Positions 1-9,766 of a DNA stretch of 64,000 nucleotides are shown here, piece by piece. The DNA lies in contig NC_089866.1 of the NCBI RefSeq assembly GCF_036373705.1, positions 25,289,001-25,353,000 of the forward strand, given 5' to 3'. The translations under genes were made by a program, and so were the position numbers. Under the pieces are notes generated by a model, which had not been told where the DNA came from, ran no database searches, and saw only the letters and a list, made by a program, of their open reading frames with translations. The number at the start of each line of letters is the position of its first letter. Positions within the stretch are counted from its first letter, which is position 1. Source of the stretch: Amia ocellicauda. Lineage: Eukaryota > Chordata > Actinopteri > Amiiformes > Amiidae.

Positions 1-490
1 TATTCAACGTAATTTTAGATTTGATCAGACATAAAACATGCAGTGCTTTCAGTAGAAAGTATGCAGGTAATGTAAACTTCGTTAATGTATATGTGATTTA
101 ATTGTCAAGACTAATAGATAATAGTAGTCCGACTTGTGTTGGTGGTAACTGGTTCATATATTATGTATTTATTGCATGTTTGATTTGTAGCCTGTTGGAC
201 AGAATAGTAAAATGATGAGGTAGTGTTAATCTATAGCGCCGTCTAGCGAAGAAAAGTGAAAATTCATGATAAATGTCGTGAACCGGGATTTTGAGTCGCA
301 TTTACTTCAGTTACATATTTAGGTTGTTTGAACTTCACGCACTCCTAAATTTGATTTTTTACCATACTTATTATATAACTATATTTTGATTCAGGACCAA
401 TTTCAGGCAGGAAGATACAATAAGCACTACAGTTGTAAAGCAAAGTTGCGTTTGGTAAGAACAACTCGAGTCAGTTTGCAATGAAAGCAT
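1..490. other. Non-coding flank beyond the IGL constant exon
   Basis: AT-rich DNA with no ORF or repeat that I recognise. Its right end probably contains the 3' end of the light-chain transcript, since a polyA signal lies at 491-496 on the minus strand. Confidence 0.4.
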
Positions 491-496
491 TTTATT
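491..496 (-). promoter_or_regulatory. PolyA signal of the IGL constant exon
   Basis: TTTATT on the plus strand reads AATAAA on the minus strand, about 160 bp downstream of the constant-exon stop codon. This is a usual 3' UTR length for light-chain genes. Confidence 0.5.
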
Positions 497-653
497 TCTA
501 AAATAAAACAGAACAGATCAGAAAAAAAATCACCTAAGAGTACATACAGGATGTGTAAAAAAACAAAGCTCTGAAAACAGCAGCACACACAATGATCAAA
601 AAAAAGTTGTTAACATGCACAGGAGCCGCTTCACATGCGAGTCAATCGAGGCT

Positions 654-994
654 CTAAGCTGTCAGGCTGAGCGGAGTATGCTGCAGCAGCCCGGCTCTCA
701 GGCGCACTCTGGCCAGCGCCTCATGGCTCACCTCGCAGGAGACGGCGCCGTGTTTGCGCCACTCGGCGGCTGCCAGCGTCAGGAGGCTGCTGGTGCAGAA
801 GCTGTTGTCGCTCCTCTGCGCGGCCGGAGCGGTCAGGACGCCGGTGCTGATGAGGCGCCCGTCGGCTTTCCAGGTCACCGTGACCGCCTTGGGGAAGAAG
901 TTCTCTACCAGACACACCAGGGTCGCCTTATCCTGGGACTCCAGCTCTCTGGGCGACGGCATGAGCAGAGTCAGGGAGGGCGGAGAGCTGGCCC
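654..994 (-). CDS. Immunoglobulin light-chain constant (C) exon
   Basis: Encodes a single C1-set immunoglobulin domain of about 112 residues, the part of an antibody light chain that pairs with the heavy chain. Visible landmarks are the B-strand Cys in ATLVCLVENFFP, the core Trp in VTVTWKADG and the F-strand Cys in VSCEVSHEAL. The acceptor is TTTCAG just before 994; the exon opens with two bases of a split codon, matching the phase of the J donor at 2220. Two oddities: the C-terminal tail (…GLLQHTPLSLTA, then TAG at 654-656) has no cysteine for the usual bond to the heavy chain, and an extra Cys sits in the E-strand (NSFCTSS). Lambda-like or sigma-like class is likely from the RSS layout, but I cannot fix the isotype by eye. 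Because the linked J has a stop, expression as a normal light chain is doubtful. Confidence 0.85.
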
Positions 995-2220
995 CTGAAA
1001 CAACAGGACACAGACTCTTAGGGAAAACTGGCCATCGAGTGGCCATGTGTCTACCAATTGGGAAAAAAACAACTAGACAATCAATCAATCAGTAAATTAA
1101 GTGTGAACTGTAAATATGGGCAAAACACGTAGGTCTATTTTTAAATATTAATATAGTATAATTATAATAATAATTGATTGAAACGGTCGAATTCGACGCA
1201 TACAAACAGATTATGTAATTAGTTTACTTACTTCACTTTTAATGTTATTGGCCTAAGAGAGACCTCTCTAACTCTAGACATATGTGTTCATTTAGACAAG
1301 AACATGGTACGGTGCACCTCTAAACACGTATGCGTTGGCAATTGTTTTGTAATTAAATGTCTATATGTATATGCGCAAAACATTAACCCTGAACGATGTT
1401 GTGTCACAGTAGATCCCGACTAATACTGTTACTCTTGATAAATCTAAAGTGAGCTCAAATCAAATCCTATTTCTCAATCAAAATATCATATACGTTGATA
1501 GCTTGAAAAAAACAACAACTGTGAATCTGTAAAATCAACAGTGCCAGTGAAACCAAAAACAAATCAGAGATTAAGACAATAAATTAGACAATACAATACA
1601 CCGCCTTTTAAGACACTACGACTATATATAATCATAAGATAACTCGCATCCTTAACCTTTGTAATTCTTGAAATAGACATGTACCCGATTTTCCATTATA
1701 TGAATTCTTCACGATCATATTCAATATTGCACATATATTCTTACCATCATGTTTGAGTGGGAAAACAACTTATATTGTACATAACATGAAACATTAGACA
1801 GCACACATGCATATTTAGTTACAGATAACGTGCCGACGATGGCATTGGAATCAACCCCCCAACAAATCAAACTGCTTTATAACCGCATTCAAAACAACTC
1901 CAACTCCAACCCACATTTTTTCAGTTTGATTATTTGATTTTTTTCACAAACGTTTCCCCATTAATTGGTTTCTGAAGTGTCCCCAGTGAGGTTTTAGATC
2001 GACTTTTCTTATTCGGCACGCTTTTGAAAACCACACGGTAACGACCTTGTGCTGGGACGACCTGCAAAGCAAACATAACCATTACGCAAAAACAACAAAA
2101 TTACAGACTTGTCCATCGAAACATCCGCACACAACACAATACTTACCGTAAATTAAATCGGAACATAATGGGGTTTTAAGTTACACAGAGCAACACAGCC
2201 GAGGTGAAAGAGGTACTTAC
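995..2220 (-). other. J-C intron of the light-chain locus
   Basis: A 1.2-kb AT-rich intron between the J donor (GTAAGT, minus strand, 2220-2215) and the C acceptor. It carries no further J with an FGxG motif that I could find. It does contain a short open frame with a good acceptor (1930-2061) and a second strong donor-like site (minus strand, 2156-2151). Confidence 0.6.
1930..2061 (-). other. Unexplained 43-codon open frame with a splice acceptor
   Basis: On the minus strand a T-rich tract ending in TTTGCAG at 2062 is followed by 43 open codons (start VVPAQGRYRVVF, end NGETFVKKIK) and a TAA at 1930-1932. The composition is basic and protein-like, and I do not recognise it. Joining it to the J donor in the normal phase would shift it out of this frame, so it is not an obvious alternative light-chain tail. 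It could be a chance ORF, or the last exon of an unrelated minus-strand transcript. Confidence 0.25.
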
Positions 2221-2258
2221 TTTACACGACCAGTGTCGTCCCTGAGCCGAAGATGTAA
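2221..2258 (-). pseudogene. Light-chain J segment with an in-frame stop
   Basis: The 38-bp segment reads Y-I-F-G-S-G-T-T-L-V-V and then TAA (plus positions 2222-2224). One base follows before a perfect GTAAGT donor at 2220-2215. The FGSG motif, length and phase are those of a functional J, and the phase matches the C exon. V-J joining changes only the 5' end of a J, so every transcript using this J would stop one base before the C splice. A sequencing error, polymorphism or another J outside the window are alternatives. Confidence 0.75.
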
Positions 2259-2286
2259 CACAGTGATTGAGCCCCTGTCAAAAACC
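2259..2286 (-). promoter_or_regulatory. J recombination signal, 12-bp spacer
   Basis: Minus strand: nonamer GGTTTTTGA (2286-2278), 12-bp spacer (2277-2266), consensus heptamer CACTGTG (2265-2259). A 12-bp spacer on J, with 23-bp spacers on all three V, satisfies the 12/23 rule and is the lambda-type arrangement. Kappa has the reverse. Confidence 0.85.
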
Positions 2287-2748
2287 CAGCGCACAGTGGA
2301 GAGCTGGGCACACCAGCCCTACCGGCTACCAGAGGAGATGCTCTGGACTTGCCTAGTGCACAGCTCTCCCACTTGCTTTTTAAACGGACTTACAGAGTAT
2401 CTCTCTCTTGATTTACAACGTTGTAACAAGGCTGAATGTTTGAAAAGCAGCTTCCAGACAATTTACTGGACCGACTTCCATGCAAAAGCCAAGACACAAT
2501 AGCATGTCGCGCTTGTGTTGCTGAATATTATCGACAAGTAAGTAGGCGAATTTATTCATTTTTCCTACCTTTCTCACATGAATTGACATTGGTTTTAAAA
2601 TGGTAATATAATTAGAAAAAAAATATATAGAGCATGCAAAATGAAAAATAAATTAAGCTCTCATCAATTACTATCATTAGTAGTAGTAGTAGTAGTATTG
2701 ATTATACCACTATATTTTGTAATGCTATGTTGAATTTTGTATTGATTT

Positions 2749-2816
2749 GTATCACTGCACTTTTTGTAATGCTTGTATAAACTGTAAGTCGCCCTTGATA
2801 AGGGCTTCTGCCAAAA

Positions 2817-2852
<36 letters not shown>
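2749..2852 (-). repeat. SINE-like tail with (TA)n
   Basis: The plus strand reads …TGCACTTTTTGTAATGCTTG, then GTAAGTCGCCC and AAGGGCTTCTGCC, and ends in a (TA)n run (about 2819-2852). This is a diverged copy of the tail also seen at 17477, 36604, 41613 and 55226, widespread in fish genomes as the end of V-SINE/LINE-related repeats. Strand is relative to the 17477 copy. Confidence 0.5.
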
Positions 2853-2855
<3 letters not shown>

Positions 2856-3970
2856 GTTTTTGTTATGTTATTTGTTCGACACACATTTAACAAGAAAGCA
2901 TACAGAGTTACACATGGCTAAGGCCAACGATTGTCGATTGAATAGCATACAATTTGAATTTCAGAGGGGAGAAATATAGCCCGCATGATGTTCAGTGAGG
3001 TACAGGACGCTTTAAGAGGGTTCACATAAAACTAAAAATGAAACCAATGTAATTGTGATCAGTCATTACACACGGTTTGTAGAAACAACAGCAGCATGGT
3101 CGCAGGAGTAACATGAAACTATTAGTAACCAGTAACATTTCACATTTTATCTGTTAATGAAGTAGCCATTATATATTTAAATAGCTTGAGGATCAAGCTT
3201 TGATTAAAATGTTATGTACTTTTAATAAAGGCTGTACGGTAGTGGGGGGAACCAGGTGCTGCAGATTGGGAAAACCTCAACAGCTGTGTTTAGTTTGGTT
3301 AATTCCTTAACTAACTGTTTAGACGTTTCATATTAAACTGGACTTATCAGGTACATTTCAGAGAAGAGTGGCGATCTGAGGAAATGAAGGTTGCTACAGA
3401 AATATGGTCATTCTATATATTGCAGTTCAATAGAAGTTGCTTATGTTTTTTTAAAGGTCTGCAGCAGGATTTTCAATAATAGACGCTCTTTGGTCCTTTT
3501 CCCAATTGTAACTCAAAAACAGCTCTACAGGAGTACAGGAGATGAAGAGGTGGTGAAGAGAATATAGAACAATATGAAGCAGGAGAAAGTTTGGAGGGGA
3601 CACCTGTAAAAGCATGTAATTCCCAAGTTTTCCTTAGAGGATATCATCATGTCCCCATCCTGAGTTGAGGTCCATCCAGAGGTCACCCTCTCTCCAGTTT
3701 TGCTCCATTATCCTCTGGCTTGTTGTTTCCTTTTGCTGGGTTAATTCTAGCCAATTATTCTATCAATCAGCACACCTGTCCCCAGTTCCCCCAGTAATCA
3801 TCTAATTATATAAACCTCTTTGTTGGCCCAGGTCACTGCTAAGTCTTGTTCTCTGCCTGGTAACAGTCTGAGCTTTAAAGACCATTACTTTATCTTATCA
3901 GGCTCATGTCTGAAAAAAGACACTGGCTCTGATAAGACTTTGAGAACAAGTTACGGAAGTGTCTTTGTCG
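2853..3970. other. Non-coding; possible LTR remnant near 3640-3900
   Basis: No gene seen. Around 3640-3900 the plus strand has a TATA-like ATTATATAAACC and the CT/TG-rich texture of a retrotransposon LTR, but no matching second copy or clear ends were found. Confidence 0.25.
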
Positions 3971-3974
3971 ACTG

Positions 3975-4620
3975 GAGGTGGGGCATTTTCTTCTCACCTG
4001 CAAAAGGTTTTCCAGGAGCATGGCAAGCTGCATGAGCTTTTCCAAACTGAGGGCCTCATCTCGGCAGGCTAGCTCCAATTGCAGTTCAGAATTAAAACCA
4101 GAACATGGTGATGAGTGCACGTTCATCCCACCTGCTGCTTGCCGCTAGAGCACAGAACCTGAGGTCATAATCTGCTGCTGATGCAGTGCCCTGATGGAGG
4201 GCAAGTAGCTGCTCCCCAGCATCTTTCCCCTCTGCAGGGTGATTGAACACCTCCTTAAAATGGAGGAGGAAAGCCGTCAGTGACCGGGTGATCTCTCCCT
4301 GCTGTGACAAGACCGCAGATGCCCACTGGAGAGTTATTCCTGTAAGGAAGGTAAAAACAAGGCAATTTTGGCAGCATTGTTAGGAAAGGAAGTTGGTTGA
4401 TGGGCAAAGTAAAGGGAGCATTAGAGCAGGAAACCTTCACATCTGACCAGGGAAAAGTCCTACTTATTTGGGACGGAGAGACTGACTGGTCATAACTCTG
4501 CTGCAGGGGCACCAGCCACAGGAGCAGCCACTGCAGGAGGGGTGGCCGATGGCGAGCTCCCTGAGGAGGATACCCTGAGCAGACAGCCGTGTGCAGTCTT
4601 GAGAGATCCTCTGGGTCCAT
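3975..4620 (-). pseudogene. Broken Ty3/gypsy-type gag fragment
   Basis: Capsid-like retrotransposon Gag remnant in several frames. It starts MDPEDLSRLHTAV (ATG at 4620) and continues after a frame change with FLLHFKEVFNHPAEGKDAGE, then QLLALHQGTASAADYDLRF. After another frame change comes NSELQLELACRDEALSLEKL. The spacing and motifs are those of a Ty3/gypsy-type gag (retrotransposon_gag family). The element is truncated downstream: no zinc knuckle, protease or RT follows. Frame breaks make it non-functional. Confidence 0.7.
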
Positions 4621-4640
4621 AATAATGACGAAGTCTTAAC

Positions 4641-5108
4641 ATTACAAGAAGCCTTTCGAAACCAAGGGTATAGGACCCAAGTGCAGGGTAAAAGCAGCAC
4701 AAAAGAGACGCATAAGAAACATGCAAAGGGTCTAGAACCAGTAAACAGAGCAATCCAGAAATCGAGGCCAAGTAAACGGGTGGTCAGAAAACAGGCAAAC
4801 AGGGCAAAGAAGGAAAACCAGGAATCAGTAGTCAAAAGGGGAAGCAACAATCAGAAACATAGAAAGACTAACAGGGGCTAAACACTTGGTAATGTAAACA
4901 AGAATTTGTATTGGGCAGTGCAGACAAAGGGGTATATATACAGAGAGCTAATGAACTTGGGAAATGAGAGGCAGGTGAGGTACTCAATCATGAAGCAGGG
5001 CTCACTTAACTAATAATGAGGGAAAGATAATTGAGGAGACAAAATGAAAACTTGGAAGATATCGACCTCTGGTGGAGATCAGGGGCAGTTCAAGGAAAGG
5101 ACGTGACA
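4641..5108 (-). mobile_element. Probable 5' LTR and leader of the gypsy element
   Basis: Read on the minus strand this begins TGTCACG at 5108 and carries a TATA-like GTATATATA. It runs into a short leader right before the gag ATG at 4620. The position and TG start fit an LTR. The matching 3' LTR was not found, so the 3' boundary near 4641 is approximate. Confidence 0.5.
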
Positions 5109-5610
5109 CATATAAGAACATGCTCTAGGAAAATTATATTCTACTGTTAATACTGACTTTCACTCTGTAAGATCTGAATAATGATATCAGAGTTTAACTG
5201 GATGGTCATGTCAAGAAAGAGAACTTGTCCCTTTCAGAAAACCACATTTCTGATTCAGTTTTATTAATGAATTCATGTTCTAGACTCTTCATATCATGTG
5301 AAGATAGGGAATTCTCTCTTACAGGCAGGGCTGGCATTCTCACAACTGTATTACTACTGTATTGAGAAATATTCAATGAGTTCTTAAAGGGAACAATCTT
5401 AATTATGATTAGACATAGGTTGTCAATTCTTAGTCTAGTTCACATTTGTACAGCTTAAAAGACTTGCATTTTAATTGAGCTTTACTAAACATTTTAAACT
5501 CTTTTCAAACATAACTTTTCTTTGGTACATGTCTGTGAAGTGTGTGTCTGGAGCAGAGTCTCTGTTGGGGAATGCATTTTAATTATGATGTGACTGAATT
5601 ATACACAGAC
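5109..5610. other. Non-coding spacer 3' of V1
   Basis: No gene or recognisable repeat. The V-gene duplication unit shared with V2 begins near 5610. Confidence 0.4.
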
Positions 5611-5654
5611 TACTGAGGGGCAGGCAGAGGTCCTTCAGACTGCAGAGTCCTGGA

Positions 5655-5693
5655 GGTTATTGTACCAGAGCTCTGGGTCTCTGCACCACTGTG
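5655..5693 (-). promoter_or_regulatory. V1 recombination signal, 23-bp spacer
   Basis: Minus strand: consensus heptamer CACAGTG (5693-5687), 23-bp spacer (5686-5664), nonamer ACAATAACC (5663-5655; consensus ACAAAAACC). Heptamer and nonamer are identical to those of V2, so the signal is intact although the V gene is not. Confidence 0.85.
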
Positions 5694-6170
5694 AGCAGCT
5701 GTCATCTTCCCATACTTTGCAGTAGTAATCAGCGTAGTCCTCTGTTTGCACATTGGAAATCCTCAAGTGGCAGATGTTCCTAGAAGAGTCTTTTGAAGCA
5801 GAGAACCGGTCAGGAGTTCCAGTGCCCCTCTCTGTGCTGGAAGTCTGACACAGTACATATAGAGGAATGCTGCCTAGTCTCTGCTGGTACCAGTACACAT
5901 AATAGTAAATGACACCTCCTGAATTCCCACCAGCAATAGTGCAGGGGATCTGGGCAGTGCCTCCTGGGGAAGCCGACACTGAGGCTGTCTGAGTCAGGAC
6001 AGGCTGGGCGCCCACACCCGAGGGACACAAGACAAGTATATCAGTTTTAACAAGGTATGCTCTTGCTGTGATCAAACATTCATTGTAATACATTTTTCTA
6101 GAACATCCCTAGAAAAGACTTACCTGATGAAACATGTCAGTGAGACAATGATGAAGATCAGGGGCAGCAT
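5694..6170 (-). pseudogene. Light-chain V segment V1, pseudogene
   Basis: Exon 1 (leader, ATG at 6170, to 6124) and exon 2 (6017 to 5694) encode a lambda/sigma-like V domain. It has QPVLTQ start, first Cys in IPCTIAGG, VYWYQQ, a long CDR2 and DYYC before the RSS. Against its duplicate V2, three lesions are visible. The leader exon has one extra base (47 versus 46 nt), shifting the frame. The acceptor AG before exon 2 is GG (CCCTCGG here, CCCTTAG in V2). About 125 bp containing the TATA-like box and octamer are missing upstream. The V exon itself is open, so inactivation may be recent. Confidence 0.85.
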
Positions 6171-6344
6171 TGTGTGTTGGGTTTAGATCCTCCAAGAACA
6201 GACAGAGAAGTGATCCCAAGTGATTGTCTCCACTCCTCTGCAGTTACATGAAAGAATACTATGGATGGTGACAGAGCGGACATTTTGCTAAATTAATTCT
6301 CTCAATTCAAACTAATGTGGAGTATATCAGAAACATAGATTCTA

Positions 6345-7640
6345 TCTATATCTGCATAGACAAAATATAGAAATCATTCTAATTTGCACAGACCTAACTC
6401 TGCACGAAACATCCACCAGACAGCAAGAATGTAAGAGTAATTTTCTTACCACTGTTGAGCCAGTTCATGCTCAACAGATATTGTCGCCAGTACATTTAGT
6501 CATTGCTCATTCATCGTGGAGCGAAGGGAGCTTAAGCTTAAATTCAGCTTAAATTCCAGTGCATTGATGGGACAAAATCAAGACAAATCAGACACCTCAC
6601 AGTGATGCGGTTTGGACTCCCATAATACGCACATGGGGTCCATTTGGTGATTCTTAAAACATTAAATAACATTCAGAGCATTCACATTGTACTTGATCGG
6701 TTTATATACTAGCATTTTTTTAAATCATTTTATTATTGTTATCTTTATTTTATTGTGATTTTATAATTACTTTTAACTTTTCAGTGATTTCTTCTGTGAT
6801 TGTGCTTTTTCTTTGTTTTACTCTATTATTATTTCCAACTCTACCTGAATTGTTTGTTAAGCCTAATGCATTTTTGCCAGATTAGAGAAATGTTAAAGTT
6901 ACCTCAACATAGTTAAGCCTGTAGACAGTACTGGTGTTGATAACTTTTCAAGATTAATGCTAAAACATATATATTGGAACAACAAAAACACAACAGAAAT
7001 GCAATAAGTCATTAATGGCAGTATGTATTCAATGCAAAATCTAAATATACAAAATGGTATACTATACTTATATTTTTAAGTTTCAGGATAAAGATCTTCC
7101 AGGCGATCGCGGTTTCCTCAACTTTTCCCAAACTGCAGTATTACTTGCAGTATGACCGTCTGCTTAGTCCCGCCTTGACCCATGACCCATTTTGGAAACC
7201 AACTCTGTTAGGACAGAACTGCTCCAGGGGACAGAACTTATATGAGGTGTCTGATTGGTTACTTGCCTGTAGGAGGTGGGACATACATGATGCATCCTTA
7301 GTTTTGAAAGGTTAGTAAATTTGTAGATAGCACTGCCCCCCACATCTTGCAGGAATTGCCACTTTATGCCATTGCACACACCTAGCAGACAGAGAGGGCA
7401 CTTAGGGCTTGTGCCACCCTACCCCTCCACCCCCCCTTTGCACGTCCCTGTGGCCACATATTCCTCTGCAACATGGACAGCTTGAACTGTAGAGACTTGT
7501 ATTCATCATCATATTCAGAGGGTCGGTTAACTTTCCACCACAGAACCTTAAACCCCTTCTCACAACTGAAGGGGCATGTCCATAGAGACACTATGCACAC
7601 TATGACACTGACATCAGGAAAAAGCAATCAAATGATTCTA
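6345..7640. other. Non-coding spacer between V1 and a LINE fragment
   Basis: AT-rich to about 7080, then more mixed sequence. Short ORFs on both strands (around 7164-7667) show no family resemblance that I recognise. Confidence 0.4.
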
Positions 7641-7652
7641 TTAACTTCAGTT

Positions 7653-8190
7653 CTAAACTACTATTGAGGTTCTGTGTATATCATGAAGCCAAACGACCGG
7701 ACCAGACAGAGGTAGAGTGTGGTGTGGTTTGTTGTGAAGGTAGATCTGGGTGTCATCAGCATAACGGTGGAATTTGAGCCCATGATTCGGGATAATTTGA
7801 CCAAGTTGGAGAAGGTAGATGATGAAGAGCAGAGGCCCAACGACTAAGCCCTGGGGGACCCCACAGTATAAAGGAGCTGGGGCAGATTTGTAGTTACAGA
7901 TGGAGATAAATTGCTCTCTGTTTGATAGATAAGATTGGAAACCAGGAGAGGACTGAGCCAGAGATACCAAGGAGAGATTCCAAATGGTTGAAGTATATTA
8001 TGGTAAACTGTGTAAAAGGTAGCTGTTAAATTGTGGAGTATGGGAATATCCAGTTGACCACAATCAGCTCCAATCAGAAGATAATTTAAGATTTTAACTA
8101 GTGCTGTTTCAGTACTATGATTCGTACAGAAACCGGACTGAAAGACTTCAAAAAGCTTGTTTGTGGACATGTGACTAGAGTTGAAGGGCA
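7653..8190 (-). mobile_element. Non-LTR retrotransposon RT fragment
   Basis: The minus strand carries pieces of a reverse transcriptase in two frames. One holds PLYCGVPQGLVVGPLLFIIY (palm motif) and HRYADDTQIYL (catalytic YADD). The upstream frame holds a remnant of the Phe-Asp region (TATFYTVYHNIL). This is an L2/CR1/Rex-like LINE, broken by frameshifts and lacking the endonuclease and both ends. A similar minus-strand fragment lies at 13045-13260. Confidence 0.7.
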
Positions 8191-8251
8191 ACAGTGGGCT
8201 GTAGGACTTTCACAAGGAAGGAGAGATTGGATGTAGGCCAACGAGTGCCCA

Positions 8252-8405
8252 GCGGCGGCGGCGGCGGCCGGGATCGGGACCTCTGGTTCGGCGGCGGCGG
8301 CAGCGGCCGGGATCGGGACCTCTGGTGCAGCGGCGGCGGCGGCCGGGATCGGGACCTCTGATGCGACGGTGGCGGTGGCGGCCGGGATCGGGACCTCTGG
8401 CTCTC
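8252..8405. repeat. GC-rich minisatellite, four 36-39 bp units
   Basis: Four copies of a unit built on GGCCGGGATCGGGACCTCTG plus a GCG-type triplet run; GATCGG starts at 8272, 8311, 8347 and 8386. Unit steps are 39, 36 and 39 bp, all multiples of three. The minus strand stays open and reads repeated (E/P)EVPIPAAAA blocks (open frame about 8098-8532). The base composition is far from the AT-rich surroundings. Confidence 0.8.
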
Positions 8406-9075
8406 CTACTGTAAAGGCCGAGCCACACAACCGCAGTGCCACGTCAATATATGTGGCCAGGGTCCAGTCACAGATACCTGCCGGCAGCAAGAAGGCCATG
8501 GGCCAACCATTGTCTTTTAGATAATTAACCAACTACTGTCTGAGAGGGCACTTTAACCAACAATTGTCTTTTCAAATATACAATCAACCATTGTCTTTGG
8601 GATACTTAATCAATGACTGTATTATTATGCATGTGGTAAACTTAAACCTGTACAACTGGATTTTAATGAGATGACTTCATATAGAAAATATTGTAACCTA
8701 TTGTTCATCACAAGATACAAAAGGGCTTCTTCCAACTCTCATCACTAGTTCTTTTCCTCACTTCATGTGAGAGGAGGGCTCTGGGTTAACCTCTATTTAT
8801 GTTTCCTGTAATAAACTTGTTACTTCTTTATCGGTGTATCCTGGGATTTACTAAAACCACTATAGCAGGGACTGGCTCTGAATTTGTGCTTTGTGATTTC
8901 ACACCATAAAAATAAATACATATCACACAACCAAGGTAGACTGATATACAGATTCATTGCATTAAATATCCTGATAAACTTCAGATATAAGATCTTATAC
9001 CTCTGGACCATGTTTATTCATTTTACAATAGGCATTTAAAGGCCTGTGTTTGAATTACTATGTGGGTGATTAATA
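8406..9075. other. Non-coding spacer between minisatellite and V2
   Basis: No gene recognised. Around 8515-8620 the phrase CAA(C/T)(C/T)ATTGTCTTT recurs a few times, suggesting a short decayed tandem repeat. Confidence 0.35.
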
Positions 9076-9127
9076 ACTGAGGGGCAGGCAGAGCTCCTTC
9101 ACACTGCCTGTCCTGTGGAGTCCTGGA

Positions 9128-9166
9128 GGTTATTGTACCAGAGCTCTGGGTCTCTGCACCACTGTG
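9128..9166 (-). promoter_or_regulatory. V2 recombination signal, 23-bp spacer
   Basis: Minus strand: heptamer CACAGTG (9166-9160), 23-bp spacer (9159-9137), nonamer ACAATAACC (9136-9128). It sits directly after the CDR3-proximal codons of V2. Confidence 0.9.
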
Positions 9167-9641
9167 AGAAATTACTGTCATCATCCCACACTTTGCAGTA
9201 GTAATCAGCGTAGTCCTCTACCTGAACATTGGAAACGCTCAAGTGGCAGATGTTCCTGGAAGAGTCTTTTGAAGCAGAGAACCGATCAGGAGTTCCAGTG
9301 CCCCTGCTGATGCTGGAATGGTAATTTAATAGATATCGAGGGATTTTGCCTTGTCTCTGCTGGTACCAGTACACACAGTAGTAACTGACACCTCCTGAAT
9401 TCCCACCAGCAATAGTGCAGGGGATCTGGGCAGTGCCTCCTGGGGAAGCTGACACTGAGGCTGTCTGAGTCAGGACAGGCTGGGCGCCCACACCTAAGGG
9501 ACACAGGTATATACATTTTAACCTGGTATGCTCTTACTGTGATAAAGCATTGGTTTTAAGTATATTGTGTTAGTAAATCTCCATAAAAGACTTACCTGAA
9601 GAACATACCAGTGAGACAATGATGAAGATTAGGGGCAGCAT
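9167..9641 (-). CDS. Light-chain V segment V2 (intact, germline)
   Basis: Germline variable segment of an antibody light chain, joined to a J by RAG recombination in B cells. Exon 1 runs 9641-9596 (46 nt) with GTAAGT donor and a hydrophobic leader (MLPLIFIIVSLVCSSG). Exon 2 runs 9493-9167 after a CCCTTAG acceptor. The V domain shows QPVLTQ, first Cys (QIPCTIAGG), VYWYQQ, long CDR2 (NYHSSISRGTG), RFSASKD and ADYYC, followed by a 23-bp RSS. Overall it resembles lambda/sigma V genes and, loosely, VpreB; the RSS argues for a rearranging V. It is a duplicate of V1 (homology about 9078-9935) and is in the same orientation as J and C, so joining would be deletional. Confidence 0.88.
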
Positions 9642-9717
9642 TGTGTGTTGGGTTTAGATCCTGTGAGAGAAGACAGAGAAGTGATCCCAAGTGATTGTCT
9701 CCACTCCTCTGCAGCTC

Positions 9718-9766
9718 TTTAAACTTCCAAGCCTGTCTCTCCCTGCCATGCAAACCCTATGCAAAT
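9718..9766 (-). promoter_or_regulatory. V2 promoter: octamer and TATA-like box
   Basis: Plus-strand ATGCAAAT at 9759-9766 reads ATTTGCAT on the gene strand, the classic light-chain octamer bound by Oct factors, 118 bp upstream of the ATG. TTTAAA at 9718-9723 is TATA-like. Both are absent from V1, where 125 bp corresponding to 9715-9839 are deleted. Confidence 0.75.

Noticed and set aside
615..1095. Plus-strand open frames over the light-chain constant exon
   Set aside because: Antisense shadows of the C exon, which explains all the conserved residues on the minus strand.
2290..2310. Second heptamer (CACAGTG) next to the J RSS
   Set aside because: No nonamer at 12 or 23 bp and no FGxG-coding segment beside it.
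3640..3900. Solo LTR on the plus strand
   Set aside because: TATA-like box and texture are suggestive, but no terminal TG/CA pair, duplication or second copy could be defined.
8515..8625. CRISPR-like short direct repeats
   Set aside because: The recurring ATTGTCTTT phrase is short, irregular and in a eukaryotic genome; a decayed tandem repeat is the simpler reading.
9167..9641. VpreB-like surrogate light chain
   Set aside because: The V segments loosely resemble VpreB, but each is followed by a standard 23-bp RSS instead of a fixed non-Ig tail.
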